Source of the DNA: Stentor roeselii
Lineage: Eukaryota; Ciliophora; Heterotrichea; Heterotrichida; Stentoridae
Direction: 5' to 3'
Assembly (NCBI GenBank): GCA_006503475.1
Contig: RSEH01000102.1
Coordinates: 1 to 64,000, forward strand
DNA: 64,000 nt
Part shown: positions 21,610-30,951 of the stretch, piece after piece
Layout: every line of letters starts with the position of its first letter
How positions within the stretch are numbered: the stretch's first letter is position 1
Notes under the pieces: generated by a model
Told to the model about the DNA's origin: nothing
Databases searched by the model: none
Seen by the model: the letters and a program-made list of their open reading frames with translations, nothing else
Translations under genes and position numbers: made by a program

Positions 21610-23711
21610 ATGGATGCCTCAACAAACGAGAGACTTTTATGGTACATCTTTTCCTCATCAAGAAACCGTCTTGAAAATTCAATGAAAACAGTAAAATGCC
21701 TAGGACTATTCCATATAATTCTAGAAATCCTTGAAAATGGTTTTTTTTCAAGCACATCTTCTAAAATCCTAACAATCTCCTACTATTCAATGTTAGCCCT
21801 TCAAGTATGGTTTGTGAAAAGCGGGCACATGAATCCCCTTCACTCATCATTCATAATAGGAGAGACTCTAAACTTGAATTTAGTTTATTATTCCTATTTC
21901 CTGTACCAAACTACAGCACAATCTTATCTCAAATCTCAGGTTTTGTAATGATTTACTACCAAGGCTATCTTTCTCGCAGCTTCACAACAAGTTTTTTACT
22001 TAGTTTGAAACAAGTAATACTTTGGGCAGGAACAGGTATTTACTTAAATAAACTAAAACCAAATGAGATAACTCCTTTAATCATCTCTTCACTTTGGCTG
22101 CTGATTATTTCGTCTCAAGCTACTTATTTCGAGTACTTGAAGGAGTCAGATATCATCATCGCCAAGCAAAAGGTAAAAAATGCGAATGCGAAAATAACTT
22201 CAGTGATGGAGACTCTTCAAGATTTCATCATCGTTGTTTCGAAAGATCAGAGATATTTATTTAAAAACTCATCAGCTGATAAGTTTCTGGGAAATAACTC
22301 GTTGTTTGAGATGTTTTCATTGTTTAACTACTGTAATCCTTTCGGCACTTCAGAGGATAGAACTGAAAAAATCACAAAAGATTTAAGTCAATCATTTTCT
22401 TTGAATATCGGAACAGCCATCAACTTCGGACTTATTCAAAAAGATCAGGTTTTCATTGAGTTAGAGGGAAAAATGATCATTTGGGATGAAGAGCCTGTTT
22501 TAATGCTTGTGGGAAGAGATGTCAGCAAGTTAATCAACTTAGAAAAACAGAATCTTGAAAATTCATATAAAACTATTCTGATTAATACAGTTTCTCATGA
22601 GTTACGAACTCCAATCAACGCGATTTTGTCTCTTGGAACACTTGTACTTCAAAGTGATGAACTTTCAAGAAAAAATGAAGAAAGAGTAAAAATTATGATG
22701 GGGTCTTGCTCGTTTCAACTCTGTCTTGTTAATGATCTTCTTGATTATGCGCAGAGTTTAGCAGGATGCTTTAAAGTTTGTTTGGTTAAATTTGACTTTT
22801 ATGGACTTCTTGATGAATGCTTCGGGTATCTGGAATCTCAGCTTGGTGATATGATTACTTTGATTAAAAATTTTGAAGGGGTCCCTGAGTTTATAGTGAC
22901 TGATCCGAATAGGTTGAAACAGATCTTGTTGAATCTTTTGAGTAATGCTAGAAAGTTTACTACTCAAGGGTTTATTAGATTAAAGGTCAGATATGAAAAT
23001 CCAAAGCTTATATTTTCTTGCTCTGACTCTGGAATTGGTATTTCTTCTGAAAAATTTTCAGTTCTTTTTAAAGAATTTAGTAAATTGGAAGATTCTCAAG
23101 GATTGAATCATCAGGGTGTTGGCCTAGGATTGGTTATTTCTAATATACTTGTGAAAGCTTTAGGAGGTGAAGGAATAAAAGTTGAGTCTCAAATCGGAGT
23201 AGGATCAACATTCAGCTTTTATATAAAAGTTACGGAAGAAAGTAATAAAAAAGAAGATGCTGATACTGAACTCACAGATATAAAAAATCCCTTGAAGCTG
23301 ACAAAAAGTCTTGATAGTAAAATCAAAATACTACTGGTTGATGACAATTATTTCAATATCTTAGCTTATGTGGAAATCTTCAAATCAGAAGGAATAAGTT
23401 GCAACTATTCAATGAATGGAGAGCAAGCAATTGATATGATTAAAAAAGAAAATTACTCTTGCATTCTAATGGACTGCGAAATGCCTATTCTCGATGGATG
23501 GGAAACCACAAAACTTCTCTACAAACTTAAAGAAAATAATGAAATAAAACATTTACCTCCTATCATAGGAGCTACTGCTTATTCAGATAATGAAAGTATC
23601 AAAAAGTGCTTACTTGTAGGAATGAATGATGTTGTGCCCAAGCCTTGCCCAAAAGATGATTTATTTAGAAAAGTCAGGCACTGGATTTTAAAAGATAAAG
23701 ATCAAATTTAG
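21610..23711 (+). CDS. Membrane-anchored hybrid histidine kinase with receiver domain (one frame break)
   Basis: ATG 21610 opens a hydrophobic multi-helix N-terminus in one frame. The rest runs in another frame from about 21940 to TAG 23711. The joint lacks one base, and a T added to the T4 run at 21941-21944 would make it continuous (about 700 aa). A PAS-like sensor segment follows the helices. The kinase core shows H box SHELRTPINAI, N box NRLKQILLNLLSNARKF, G1 SDSGIGIS and G2 GVGLGLVIS. The C-terminal receiver has VDDNYFN, the phosphorylated Asp in LMDCEMPILDGWE, and the KP switch. Such enzymes phosphorylate themselves on His and pass the phosphate to Asp. Signal and output partner are unknown. 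A downstream phosphotransfer protein is expected elsewhere. Confidence 0.85.
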
Positions 23712-24210
23712 AAGGTACTCTATTAAATTAATTCATATTCACTTTGTTTAATTATCATGAATAGTATCGTCGATTTATTTAAAAGTAAATAAAAGTTTAA
23801 CGAGGTGAATATAAGATATAATAAAATTTCAGTTAATATTCATATTAGTTTTTTGTTTGATTTTCAGATAGTTTGATATTTATACTCTGTGTTAATGAAT
23901 CCGAAAAACGAATAATAAACTTAAGAACCTAATATTTAAATAATACGAAATATCATAATGATCAAATGATTATTTTTTGAATTATAGATTCAAATATTAC
24001 TACTTTTTTGAATTATAGATTCAAATATTACTACTTGATTATAAAATACTTCACTCATTCATTCACCATTTTCACAATATTAATTATGGTTAAAGCTGTT
24101 AAATATCTTCAAAAATTCTTATAAAATTAATCCAAACACCCTAAAATAATCAAGTTCGGTTCAACTTTCCATTCAAACTGTGGCTTCAATCTTATTCTAA
24201 CTATAAAATT
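23712..24210. other. AT-rich spacer between histidine kinase and SHIPPO gene
   Basis: No gene seen. It contains the 31-bp perfect duplication listed separately and presumably the SHIPPO gene promoter. Confidence 0.5.
23973..24034. repeat. Perfect 31-bp tandem duplication
   Basis: The unit begins TTTTTTGAATTATAGATTC and ends ATTACTAC. Two head-to-tail copies have a period of 31 bp (first G at 23979, second at 24010). Confidence 0.85.
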
Positions 24211-24900
24211 ATGCTTAAGTCTAAAAAGAAACGTTCAACATCAAGTCGTAGAGGCAAATCAAGAGGAGACCATATATACCATCCTTTAGACAGCAAGATA
24301 TTGTTATCAAGTCTGATGGGAACTCGAAGCATTAAATGGACGTTTTCTAAAGCAGATCGTTTTTCTCAGAAGCTTCCAGAGAAAGGATCGGAGTACCAAG
24401 TCCTGAAGTCCTCAATGGGATCAGGCAGAAAGGCAGGTTTCGGATACGGGAAAAGATGGGAACCTTCGAATCCTCGTGGAAAAGACTCTCCAGCATCAAC
24501 GACGTATAGCCTTCCAAGCTCTTTAGACAGGAGCATAGTCGGTGGAAAGATAAGCCCAAGTAAGTTACTCTCATCAGCTTCCCGTTGGACTACTCCAGGT
24601 CCAGGGTCATATGAACTCAGGCCAAACATAGGTAGCGGTCTTTCCGCTTCACTTAAAAGCCGACACGTTTCTTTGCAGCAAGACAAAACTCCGTGTCCAG
24701 GAGCGTACAACCCAAAGCATCAAATAATAGAACCGAGCAGATATGCTTGCATCGCCTTCGGAGAAAAGCTGAAAAACGATAACATCTCAAGAATAACAAC
24801 TCCAGGTCCAGGAGCTTACGACCTCTGGTCAAGTTTTTCAGGTGCATCACCATCTCCAACTCCAAAAAAGCCAAAAGAAAACCGAAAATCGAGTTTTTAA
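24211..24900 (+). CDS. SHIPPO/STPG-repeat ciliary microtubule protein
   Basis: 229 aa, very basic. Three STPGP-type repeats are clear: TPGPGSYEL (about 129-137), TPCPGAYNP (about 159-167) and TPGPGAYDL (about 197-205). Further Ser- and Gly-rich half-repeats lie between. Proteins with these repeats (ODF3/CIMAP, STPG families) line sperm tails and axonemes as microtubule inner or associated proteins. The N-terminus is Lys- and Arg-rich with no signal peptide. The HP1-like gene starts only 19 bp after its stop. A role in cilia or cortical microtubules is inferred from the repeats, and the exact orthologue is not assigned. Confidence 0.8.
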   Translation: MLKSKKKRSTSSRRGKSRGDHIYHPLDSKILLSSLMGTRSIKWTFSKADRFSQKLPEKGSEYQVLKSSMGSGRKAGFGYGKRWEPSNPRGKDSPASTTYSLPSSLDRSIVGGKISPSKLLSSASRWTTPGPGSYELRPNIGSGLSASLKSRHVSLQQDKTPCPGAYNPKHQIIEPSRYACIAFGEKLKNDNISRITTPGPGAYDLWSSFSGASPSPTPKKPKENRKSSF

Positions 24901-24919
24901 TCAAATAGTCTTATTATAT

Positions 24920-25315
24920 ATGAACACCGCCCAAGAAATATACGGAAAAAAGCATTCCGAGGGTAAAACTCTTTACTTCGTGAAGTTTTTAGGCCGTCCA
25001 GAAAGTGAAAACGCTTGGGTTCCAGGCGAATCAATCTCAAATTTAAACGAACTCCTCGAAAAAGACGAGTTAAAAGGACGAGAAGACTTCACAAGTCTTA
25101 AATTCCGCAAAGGAAGTTTTTCATCAGGCGACGAGGCGAAAAAAATCGTTCAAATCGTTTGGAACGAGGAGAAAAGTCAAAGCATGGGCGAAGTCGAGTG
25201 GAAGTCTCAAAACTTGTACAACTCGCTTTACCCTCTTCAGCACTTACACGAGAAGTGCCCTAAGGAGATGTGCGAGCTTTACTACAGTCTGTTGAACTTC
25301 ACTTATGCTCCATAA
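24920..25315 (+). CDS. HP1-like protein (chromodomain plus chromo shadow domain)
   Basis: 131 aa. The open frame extends further upstream, but the first ATG, clear of the previous gene, is at 24920. Residues about 3-48 form a chromodomain (IYGKKHSEGKTLYFVKFLGR followed by NAWVPGESI), with aromatic cage candidates Tyr and Trp. Residues about 75-128 match a chromo shadow domain: QIVWNEEK, GEVEWKS, KCPKEMCELYYSLLNF, close to the KCP...V..FYE..L pattern of HP1. HP1 proteins read H3K9/K27 methylation and dimerise through the shadow domain. In ciliates such proteins also take part in heterochromatin and DNA elimination. The protein is unusually short, with a small hinge. Confidence 0.85.
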   Translation: MNTAQEIYGKKHSEGKTLYFVKFLGRPESENAWVPGESISNLNELLEKDELKGREDFTSLKFRKGSFSSGDEAKKIVQIVWNEEKSQSMGEVEWKSQNLYNSLYPLQHLHEKCPKEMCELYYSLLNFTYAP

Positions 25316-25325
25316 TGACAAATAA

Positions 25326-26198
25326 TTAATACTTAGAATAAATCAGAGCTTTTTCTTGAACCAGCTCAATTCCAAGTACGTCTGAATGCCATTTGTCGTC
25401 TTCTAGTCGCGCTTTTATCACTCCGTGGAATGTGCTTAAAGGGATCTCAGAACAGACGGAATTCGGAGAACTGTACTTTCGAAGGACTTTCACGTGGTGA
25501 GGGATTTCTATTTCGTCTCCTTCTAAGGTGAACCCGAAACGACTTTTGAAGACTTGAGGACTTTCGAAGATCTGATCGGATTGAGCTCGCTCTCGGATCA
25601 CTCTTGCTGATGGAAGCTTCCGAGGGAGGATTGGATCTGAGATAATTACTTTTAGACCGTCAAAGACTGAATCGCATGGCTGGATGTGACGAGTTTGGGG
25701 CATTATTTCTCGGAATACGATGTTGCTTTGAGTGGCGAACTCATGCAAGTACAAACAATCCGGCTTCGGACAAGAGTTTCCCTTAAGAAAATAATTGCAA
25801 TATTTTGTAGTTCCAAAAGTCGCATTGAGTTCATACCCATCCAGTTTGAACTTATTGCAAGCCTTGATACAAACAGCAGCTTCTTCGTCTGATTGAAAGG
25901 TCAGGTACACCTGATAGGCAATATGTTGAGTGCTTTTGTTCAGAACACATTTTGTGATAGTTCCGTATTGACCAAACATTTCTTCACTTTTCAACAACTC
26001 TTCATCCGCGACTGACTCGGGCAAGTTGATAATGTAAACCAACTTACTTTGAATTATTCTCGCATTGGATAACTCGTTGTTGATCATTGTTGATGAACGC
26101 TTCAATTTGCATACCTTTTTTGGAGATAAATCACTGTCGGTACTTGTGGAAGACAGCAGCGACTCTTGTGTGGATAGTTTTCTTGAATTTTTTCTCAT
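25326..26198 (-). CDS. CNOT4/Not4-like RRM and CCCH zinc-finger protein lacking the RING
   Basis: 290 aa from ATG 26198. Residues about 47-133 are a CNOT4-type RRM: ARIIQSKLVYIINLP, FGQYGTITKCVLNKS, then FKLDGYELNATFGTTKYC. The CCCH finger follows directly (CNYFLKGNSCPKPDCLYLHE, about 133-152), the arrangement seen in CNOT4. The N-terminal RING of CNOT4, which binds E2 enzymes, is absent. Only 46 Ser-rich residues precede the RRM. The C-terminal 130 residues have no recognised domain. CNOT4 is the E3 ligase tied to CCR4-NOT and stalled ribosomes. Here RNA or ribosome binding may persist without ligase activity. The gene is convergent with the HP1-like gene, with 10 bp between stops. Confidence 0.85.
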   Translation of the reverse strand: MRKNSRKLSTQESLLSSTSTDSDLSPKKVCKLKRSSTMINNELSNARIIQSKLVYIINLPESVADEELLKSEEMFGQYGTITKCVLNKSTQHIAYQVYLTFQSDEEAAVCIKACNKFKLDGYELNATFGTTKYCNYFLKGNSCPKPDCLYLHEFATQSNIVFREIMPQTRHIQPCDSVFDGLKVIISDPILPRKLPSARVIRERAQSDQIFESPQVFKSRFGFTLEGDEIEIPHHVKVLRKYSSPNSVCSEIPLSTFHGVIKARLEDDKWHSDVLGIELVQEKALIYSKY

Positions 26199-26647
26199 CA
26201 GAATTATTTATGGCTGGAATTAGAAGAAAAGTTGGGATTTTAAATGGCTTGTTGAAGGATAGGGAAAATATTGCAGAATTTTTAGAGTGGTTGTTGCAGG
26301 GATTGAAGGAATTTCAAATGGTTTTTGATTAGGTCAGTTGATTTGAATGGTATTTTGTGTTTCTGTTAGTGTTTAAATTTATGAGATATGAGAATATATT
26401 ATTATTAGTTTTAACAAGGATGATTTTTTTAAGGAGTTCAAGTTGTTCTTATTTAGTTTTTTTAAGTTCAAATAAATATGCAGAAAGTGCTTTAATAGCT
26501 GAGGATTAGTTACTTAAGTCAACTTTTAGATTTTATCGAGTTTCTTCATTGTTTTAGAGTTTTAACTAAATATTTATTGAAATCACTAAAAAAGTAATGG
26601 ATCAGTTAAATGAGGAATGGAGGTCTTTAAATCAAAATGTATCTTAA
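26199..26647. other. Spacer between CNOT4-like and acylated-protein genes
   Basis: About 450 bp, AT-rich. I see no coding frame. It holds the 5' flank of the CNOT4-like gene. Confidence 0.5.
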
Positions 26648-27382
26648 TTATTTGATAAATATTAAGTAAAGGGTTTTTTCATAGGGCAAGCACGCTCGAA
26701 ACCTAACTTTATCATGATTAACACAGTCATTTATTCGGTCTTTTAGGTAATCTTCAAAGTTACGAGTATCAAGCTCATCCTGAGGAAATTCTGCAATGAA
26801 ATATGTATAAGGCCTGGGGGTGATCGATTTTTCGAACACTAAAATTGCGCTATCCCGATACTGAATCGCCCCTAAATAAAGTGATCCTTCTTCCTCAACA
26901 AAAACATTTTTGAGTTCCTTTAAATCAAATCCAGTTTCCATCTTAACAACGATTTTCCTATCCTGGCCAACATCCGATCGATAAAAAGCAAGATGAACAT
27001 GCCTCAAATCAAAAAATCCTCCAATAAAGTAAAAGCCATCAGAGTATTTTTGCTCAATTTCAAAGGCAAGATTTTCAGGCAAGTCAAAGTTGAATTGAAA
27101 AAACTCATAAGATTTATTCTCTGAATAAGCGAATTCAAGGTCGACTTCAGGCTGATAAAACAACATGATTGAGTTCTTTGTTGGATGCCTTGATAGAGAG
27201 GCAAGGATTTCGTCTTTTCCAGGTTTTGAGATCATTCTTTGAACTTTGGACTGGGAACACAATTTTAGTTCAACTGCGAATTTTTCTTTTTTGCTTTTCG
27301 GAAGAGATTGTTCGTCGTTTTCGGGAAGACGTGATTTTATACGTTCTCGATCTGTGCAAGGACAGGACCAGTCTGAACCCAT
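26648..27382 (-). CDS. Hypothetical protein with predicted N-myristoylation/palmitoylation
   Basis: 244 aa. The start MGSDWSCPC fits the N-myristoylation rule (Gly2, small residue at 6), with Cys7 and Cys9 as possible palmitoylation sites. This suggests anchoring to a membrane face. The rest alternates beta-like strands and acidic loops (LYLGAIQYRDSAILVFEK, YIFIAEF-like strands) and ends in TLYLIFIK. The layout could be a beta-propeller or beta-sandwich, but no repeat consensus is strong. No transmembrane segment or catalytic motif is seen. It belongs with three other genes in the window whose products start with acylation signals. Function unknown. Confidence 0.7.
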   Translation of the reverse strand: MGSDWSCPCTDRERIKSRLPENDEQSLPKSKKEKFAVELKLCSQSKVQRMISKPGKDEILASLSRHPTKNSIMLFYQPEVDLEFAYSENKSYEFFQFNFDLPENLAFEIEQKYSDGFYFIGGFFDLRHVHLAFYRSDVGQDRKIVVKMETGFDLKELKNVFVEEEGSLYLGAIQYRDSAILVFEKSITPRPYTYFIAEFPQDELDTRNFEDYLKDRINDCVNHDKVRFRACLPYEKTLYLIFIK

Positions 27383-27555
27383 TTTATTAGAATAAGAATG
27401 AAGGTTTTTAGAGGTTTGTTGGAGTTGATGGGCTTGATTAGAGGGAAAATTTATTAGATTTGAATGGGTTTAGTGAGTTGGATGCTTTACAATTGGATTT
27501 ATTTATAATTAGGACACTTCAAATAACCTTTAATATGCTTAATATTAATCGATTT

Positions 27556-28593
27556 CTAAAACTTGTATGAATTGTTGCATGTTTGGCAAATTTGATATCC
27601 TATATCAAAGCAATTTTCACAGACAATATTTTCACAAGTAGGACATTTAAAAATACTAGCAAGACTCTCTTTTTTACTACAAAAAGGGCAAGTTTTATTG
27701 ATATAATAATCAATTTGATTAAGTTTGGGTGGGCCATTGATCTCAGTACTAATCACATCGATTTTTTTCTCAACTAAGCACTTATTTTGGCACGAATAGC
27801 AAAGATTGAATCCTTCTCTATAACACCTGAATCCATATGAGTCAATATTTCCAACAAGTTTGCATTCTGAGCACATAGAAGTTCTTGTTTTCGTAATTTT
27901 TAAATTTTTAAACCCCGCATTGCAAGCAATACATTTTTTAGCTCCCATATAAATCTGATCCAAATAACAGTCTCTACATAAGTGCAAACATGTTAATTCA
28001 AGTAAAAACCTACTTGCCACATTCAACTCCCTTTTACACCAAGTGCATTTTCTCATTACCTGAACATTTTTCCAACAAAAGTTAATCTCATTAAGCTCCT
28101 GTCCAAAAATTTCATCATCGGAAGGTAGTTCAAAGCATTTTTTACATGCAAATTCTTGAATTTTCTTACATGAAGGGTGATTCAGCAAATCTTTCGCTTT
28201 ATTACTGAAACAAAAGAAACAAATCGAATGTCCACATTTTAATTTCTTTAAAAACTTCAATTTTTTACATTTCGAGCAGAAAATATCAATCCCCATTGGT
28301 GAAATTTCTAAATTTTTTTTAGTTTTGCTTGAAATAGCATCAAGATCATCAAAGTTTTCTACATGCTTAATCATGATCGAAATCAAATTGAGTTTAATTT
28401 CCTGACAAACGGCATTATCAATCTGATACTCTTTCTCTATAAAAGCCTTCGCAGGTCCTCCTTTTGTATCAATATTTACGTAAGAAGGGTTATTCTTAGA
28501 CTCGAATAAATTATAATCATCTGCCGAGGTGGCTCCAACATCATGTTCATGAACCATCTTCATTTTCAAGTTCTCTCCATTTGCCTTTGCCAT
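27556..28593 (-). CDS. Multi-zinc-finger (RING-like) protein
   Basis: 345 aa, very Cys-rich from residue about 106 on. Pairs include CSKCKKLKFLKKLKCGHSIC, C-x2-C at FCF/CKKC, CTWCKRE, HLCRDC, KKCIACN, MCSEC, CYSCQNKC, and near the end TCPFCSKKE, FKCPTCENIVCENC and CQTCNNSY. The first (about 106-140) has the C-x2-C...CGHSIC...C-x2-C order of a RING finger, which would suggest E3 ubiquitin ligase activity. The later ones could be further RING- or B-box-like sites. The N-terminal 100 residues are without Cys motifs. There is no membrane segment. Targets are unknown. Only 10 bp separate its start from the stop of the acyl-CoA-synthetase-like gene upstream. Confidence 0.75.
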   Translation of the reverse strand: MAKANGENLKMKMVHEHDVGATSADDYNLFESKNNPSYVNIDTKGGPAKAFIEKEYQIDNAVCQEIKLNLISIMIKHVENFDDLDAISSKTKKNLEISPMGIDIFCSKCKKLKFLKKLKCGHSICFFCFSNKAKDLLNHPSCKKIQEFACKKCFELPSDDEIFGQELNEINFCWKNVQVMRKCTWCKRELNVASRFLLELTCLHLCRDCYLDQIYMGAKKCIACNAGFKNLKITKTRTSMCSECKLVGNIDSYGFRCYREGFNLCYSCQNKCLVEKKIDVISTEINGPPKLNQIDYYINKTCPFCSKKESLASIFKCPTCENIVCENCFDIGYQICQTCNNSYKF

Positions 28594-28603
28594 AAATTAT
28601 AGA

Positions 28604-29548
28604 CTAAACTAAACTACTAAGATTATTGCTATGAAAAGCTAGCACTTTATTCATCTTCACTCCTTTCTTTTCCAGCGCTTTAACAGCGCGATCAACCCCT
28701 TCTTTATCAGAAACTGCTAAAACGACTTTATCGACATTGAAAGGTTCTTGAATCAGTTTGACTTTTTCCTCAGTAGTAATGAAAACATTTGCATTATTCG
28801 CCTTGACCACTGGGGAAGGGTCGGCCATGATCGAGGTGAGTGACTTTGAACCTGCCAGGTAAGAACTGATGAGACTTCCAACTGCCAAAGGGACTTTGCA
28901 AGGAACTGAGCTGACAACGACTCCTCTTCCCAGGACTTCTCGAAAGTTCTGAATGAACGACTGGATCTCTTCAGTTTTCACTGTAAGTCCTTGATGAGTG
29001 AGTTCAAAGCCAGTGTTTGCGACTTCAGCTCCATTGTAAACTGGAATAGTTTTTAACTTGTAAGTCCCTCGGATTGTCTTGAAACTTGACTGGATAAAGT
29101 ACTTTGTCTTGTGGGATGATTGGACTAAACTACCGTGAGGAGTTGTTAGAAGTGAAGGGACTCGAGTTAACAAGTGGTCGATTCTGAAACCTGACTCGTA
29201 CTTTTCCCACGGGGAAAATATCAGAGCTGATGAAGTTGATAAAGCGGAATCTAAGTCTTGCCCCGTGCTGAACGTCAGTAGTTTTAGTCCTGCTTTGTAA
29301 CACGCTAGGTGGACAATGTTACTTTCAGGAGCTTCATCACAAGTTAACCAGGTACTCACACTGTCACCGGGTTTAAGACCCATTTCGAGAAGGCCTCTTG
29401 CATAGGCAGATGAATGACGCTAGTTGAATATTACATTCACTTCTTTGAAACTCCACCGAATCGTTGTCCCAGGGTATTGCAAAGCGTCTTTATGTAACTC
29501 GACTGACCTCAATGCAAGTATTTCAGAAAATCCTCGCCGAATAAACAT
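28604..29548 (-). CDS. Short acyl-CoA synthetase-like protein without the adenylation P-loop
   Basis: Spliced length 309 aa. The ATG at 29548 starts a basic amphipathic leader (MFIRRGFSEILALRS) that could target mitochondria. A 15-nt intron at 29420-29434 removes an in-frame TAG and joins FKEVN to RHSSAYARGLLEMGLKPGD, matching the N-terminal subdomain of AMP-forming acyl-CoA synthetases (LxxxGLxxGDxVxxW..N). Later text such as THQGL and GSLISSYLAGSKS resembles positions after the P-loop. The signature STGTTGxPKG and the C-terminal ATP-binding domain are missing, so activity is unlikely. It may be a structural pseudoenzyme, for example in a mitochondrial complex, but this is inference. Confidence 0.65.
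29420..29434 (-). other. 15-nt intron of the acyl-CoA synthetase-like gene
   Basis: On the minus strand it reads GTAATATTCAACTAG. It has the same GTAA start, AA at positions 10-11 and AG end as the two Kelch-gene introns, and it ends in the in-frame TAG that would otherwise stop the frame. Confidence 0.85.
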
Positions 29549-30951
29549 TTTTATTGAGAAGGACTTTGGGGATTGAATGTCAGGAAATTTTAGATTTTTT
29601 GTGGGAATTTTTTTTAGGATTGGTGAATCGGATGAGGATTAGTTGGTTTAGAAGATAATTAAATAGGAAATTTGAGATTTTTTATAAATTTTGGAGAAAT
29701 TGGTGTAGGGGGAAGAATTGAAGAGATAGTTAGGAGGTTTTAATTTAAGGAAGGTGAGTGCTGGACTGGGATAGCAAAGAATATGATTTTGGTATTTAGG
29801 GTTTATAGGTGGAGTGTTATAAAGATTAGAGAAATGGAAGTAAACCGACTAGGATAAGTTTTGAGATGTTGCTGCTGTGTATGATTCAAGTTGTTATGAT
29901 ATTCGCCAAAGATCAGATATTAAAGATTTGAAATGCTTGGGATTGAAGTTTATTTGCTAAGGTCTCTATAAAAAAGGTTTATCTAAATAAAGAGATCTCT
30001 TGGCCTGGACTTCTTAAGTAAAAAAAGTAATCTGCATACAATTTTTGTCGGGATAGTCACATGCTCGAATTATGACTCTACCAATCCTGCTTCACCAAAC
30101 AGTGAATAATTTAAGATATTCCTGAGGTCACTGTAAAATCTTTAATGCTACTATCCTTAACTTATAAGAAAGTGCTACCAAGTTTCTTCGTTAAATCTTA
30201 TGTTCCTTGCAAAATTATCTTTAAGTTTTAGAAGTAGCGAATCCAACAAATACAACATTTCGATGATTTTAATAAAAATTAAAAATATCCAATAAAAGAT
30301 TGGAAATTTAGATGATATTTGAAAGGAAATTTTTTTTGCATTTGTCTTAAGTTCAAAAGATGTATCATATTTTTTTATCTCAATGCAACACCAAATGGTG
30401 CTTTAATACATTATGAACTTTACGATCTTTTAGTAATGGTATATTGTTGATTAAAATTTTTGTATATGTTCAGGTACCTCAAGTGACTATAGCCTCAAAA
30501 TTCAATGTATGACGGTATTGAATTACTTCAACCAACATCCCATAGATTTAAGTTAATAAACTGATCAATGATTATTAACATAAATTATTACAAGGTTATA
30601 AAAGAAAGCCAAGCTTCATTTATTTCAACATTCTAAAATTTAACTATTTAAAAAAGTGGTAGGCTGAAGAGAAGGAAAATATTTATATTTTTTCTATTTT
30701 AGGATTAGAGAAATGTTATAAGAGAATAAATATGAGAGCAAATGAATTGAAATATGAGAAGAATGCGAAGATAATTGAGAAAAAAATCACTTTCTTCCTA
30801 TATAATATTTAGCTATAATGCTTTAAAATGAGTCATTTATTATTAATTTTCGCTGATTGGTAACATTAAATAGTATAAACTAAGTAGCTAATTAATTAAA
30901 ATCCCAAATGAAGCTGATATTCAAATCTTAAACTTACCAACCCACTAAACC
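29549..30951. other. Gene-free spacer (1.4 kb)
   Basis: AT-rich with scattered short frames only. I looked for tRNA-like or snRNA-like patches and found none I could support. Confidence 0.5.

Noticed and set aside
21807-21948. Alternative start of the histidine kinase at 21807
   Set aside because: The overlapping frame from ATG 21610 is a better membrane segment, and the early part of the 21807 frame is not protein-like.
30050-30110. tRNA-like patch
   Set aside because: No consistent cloverleaf or T-loop consensus on either strand.
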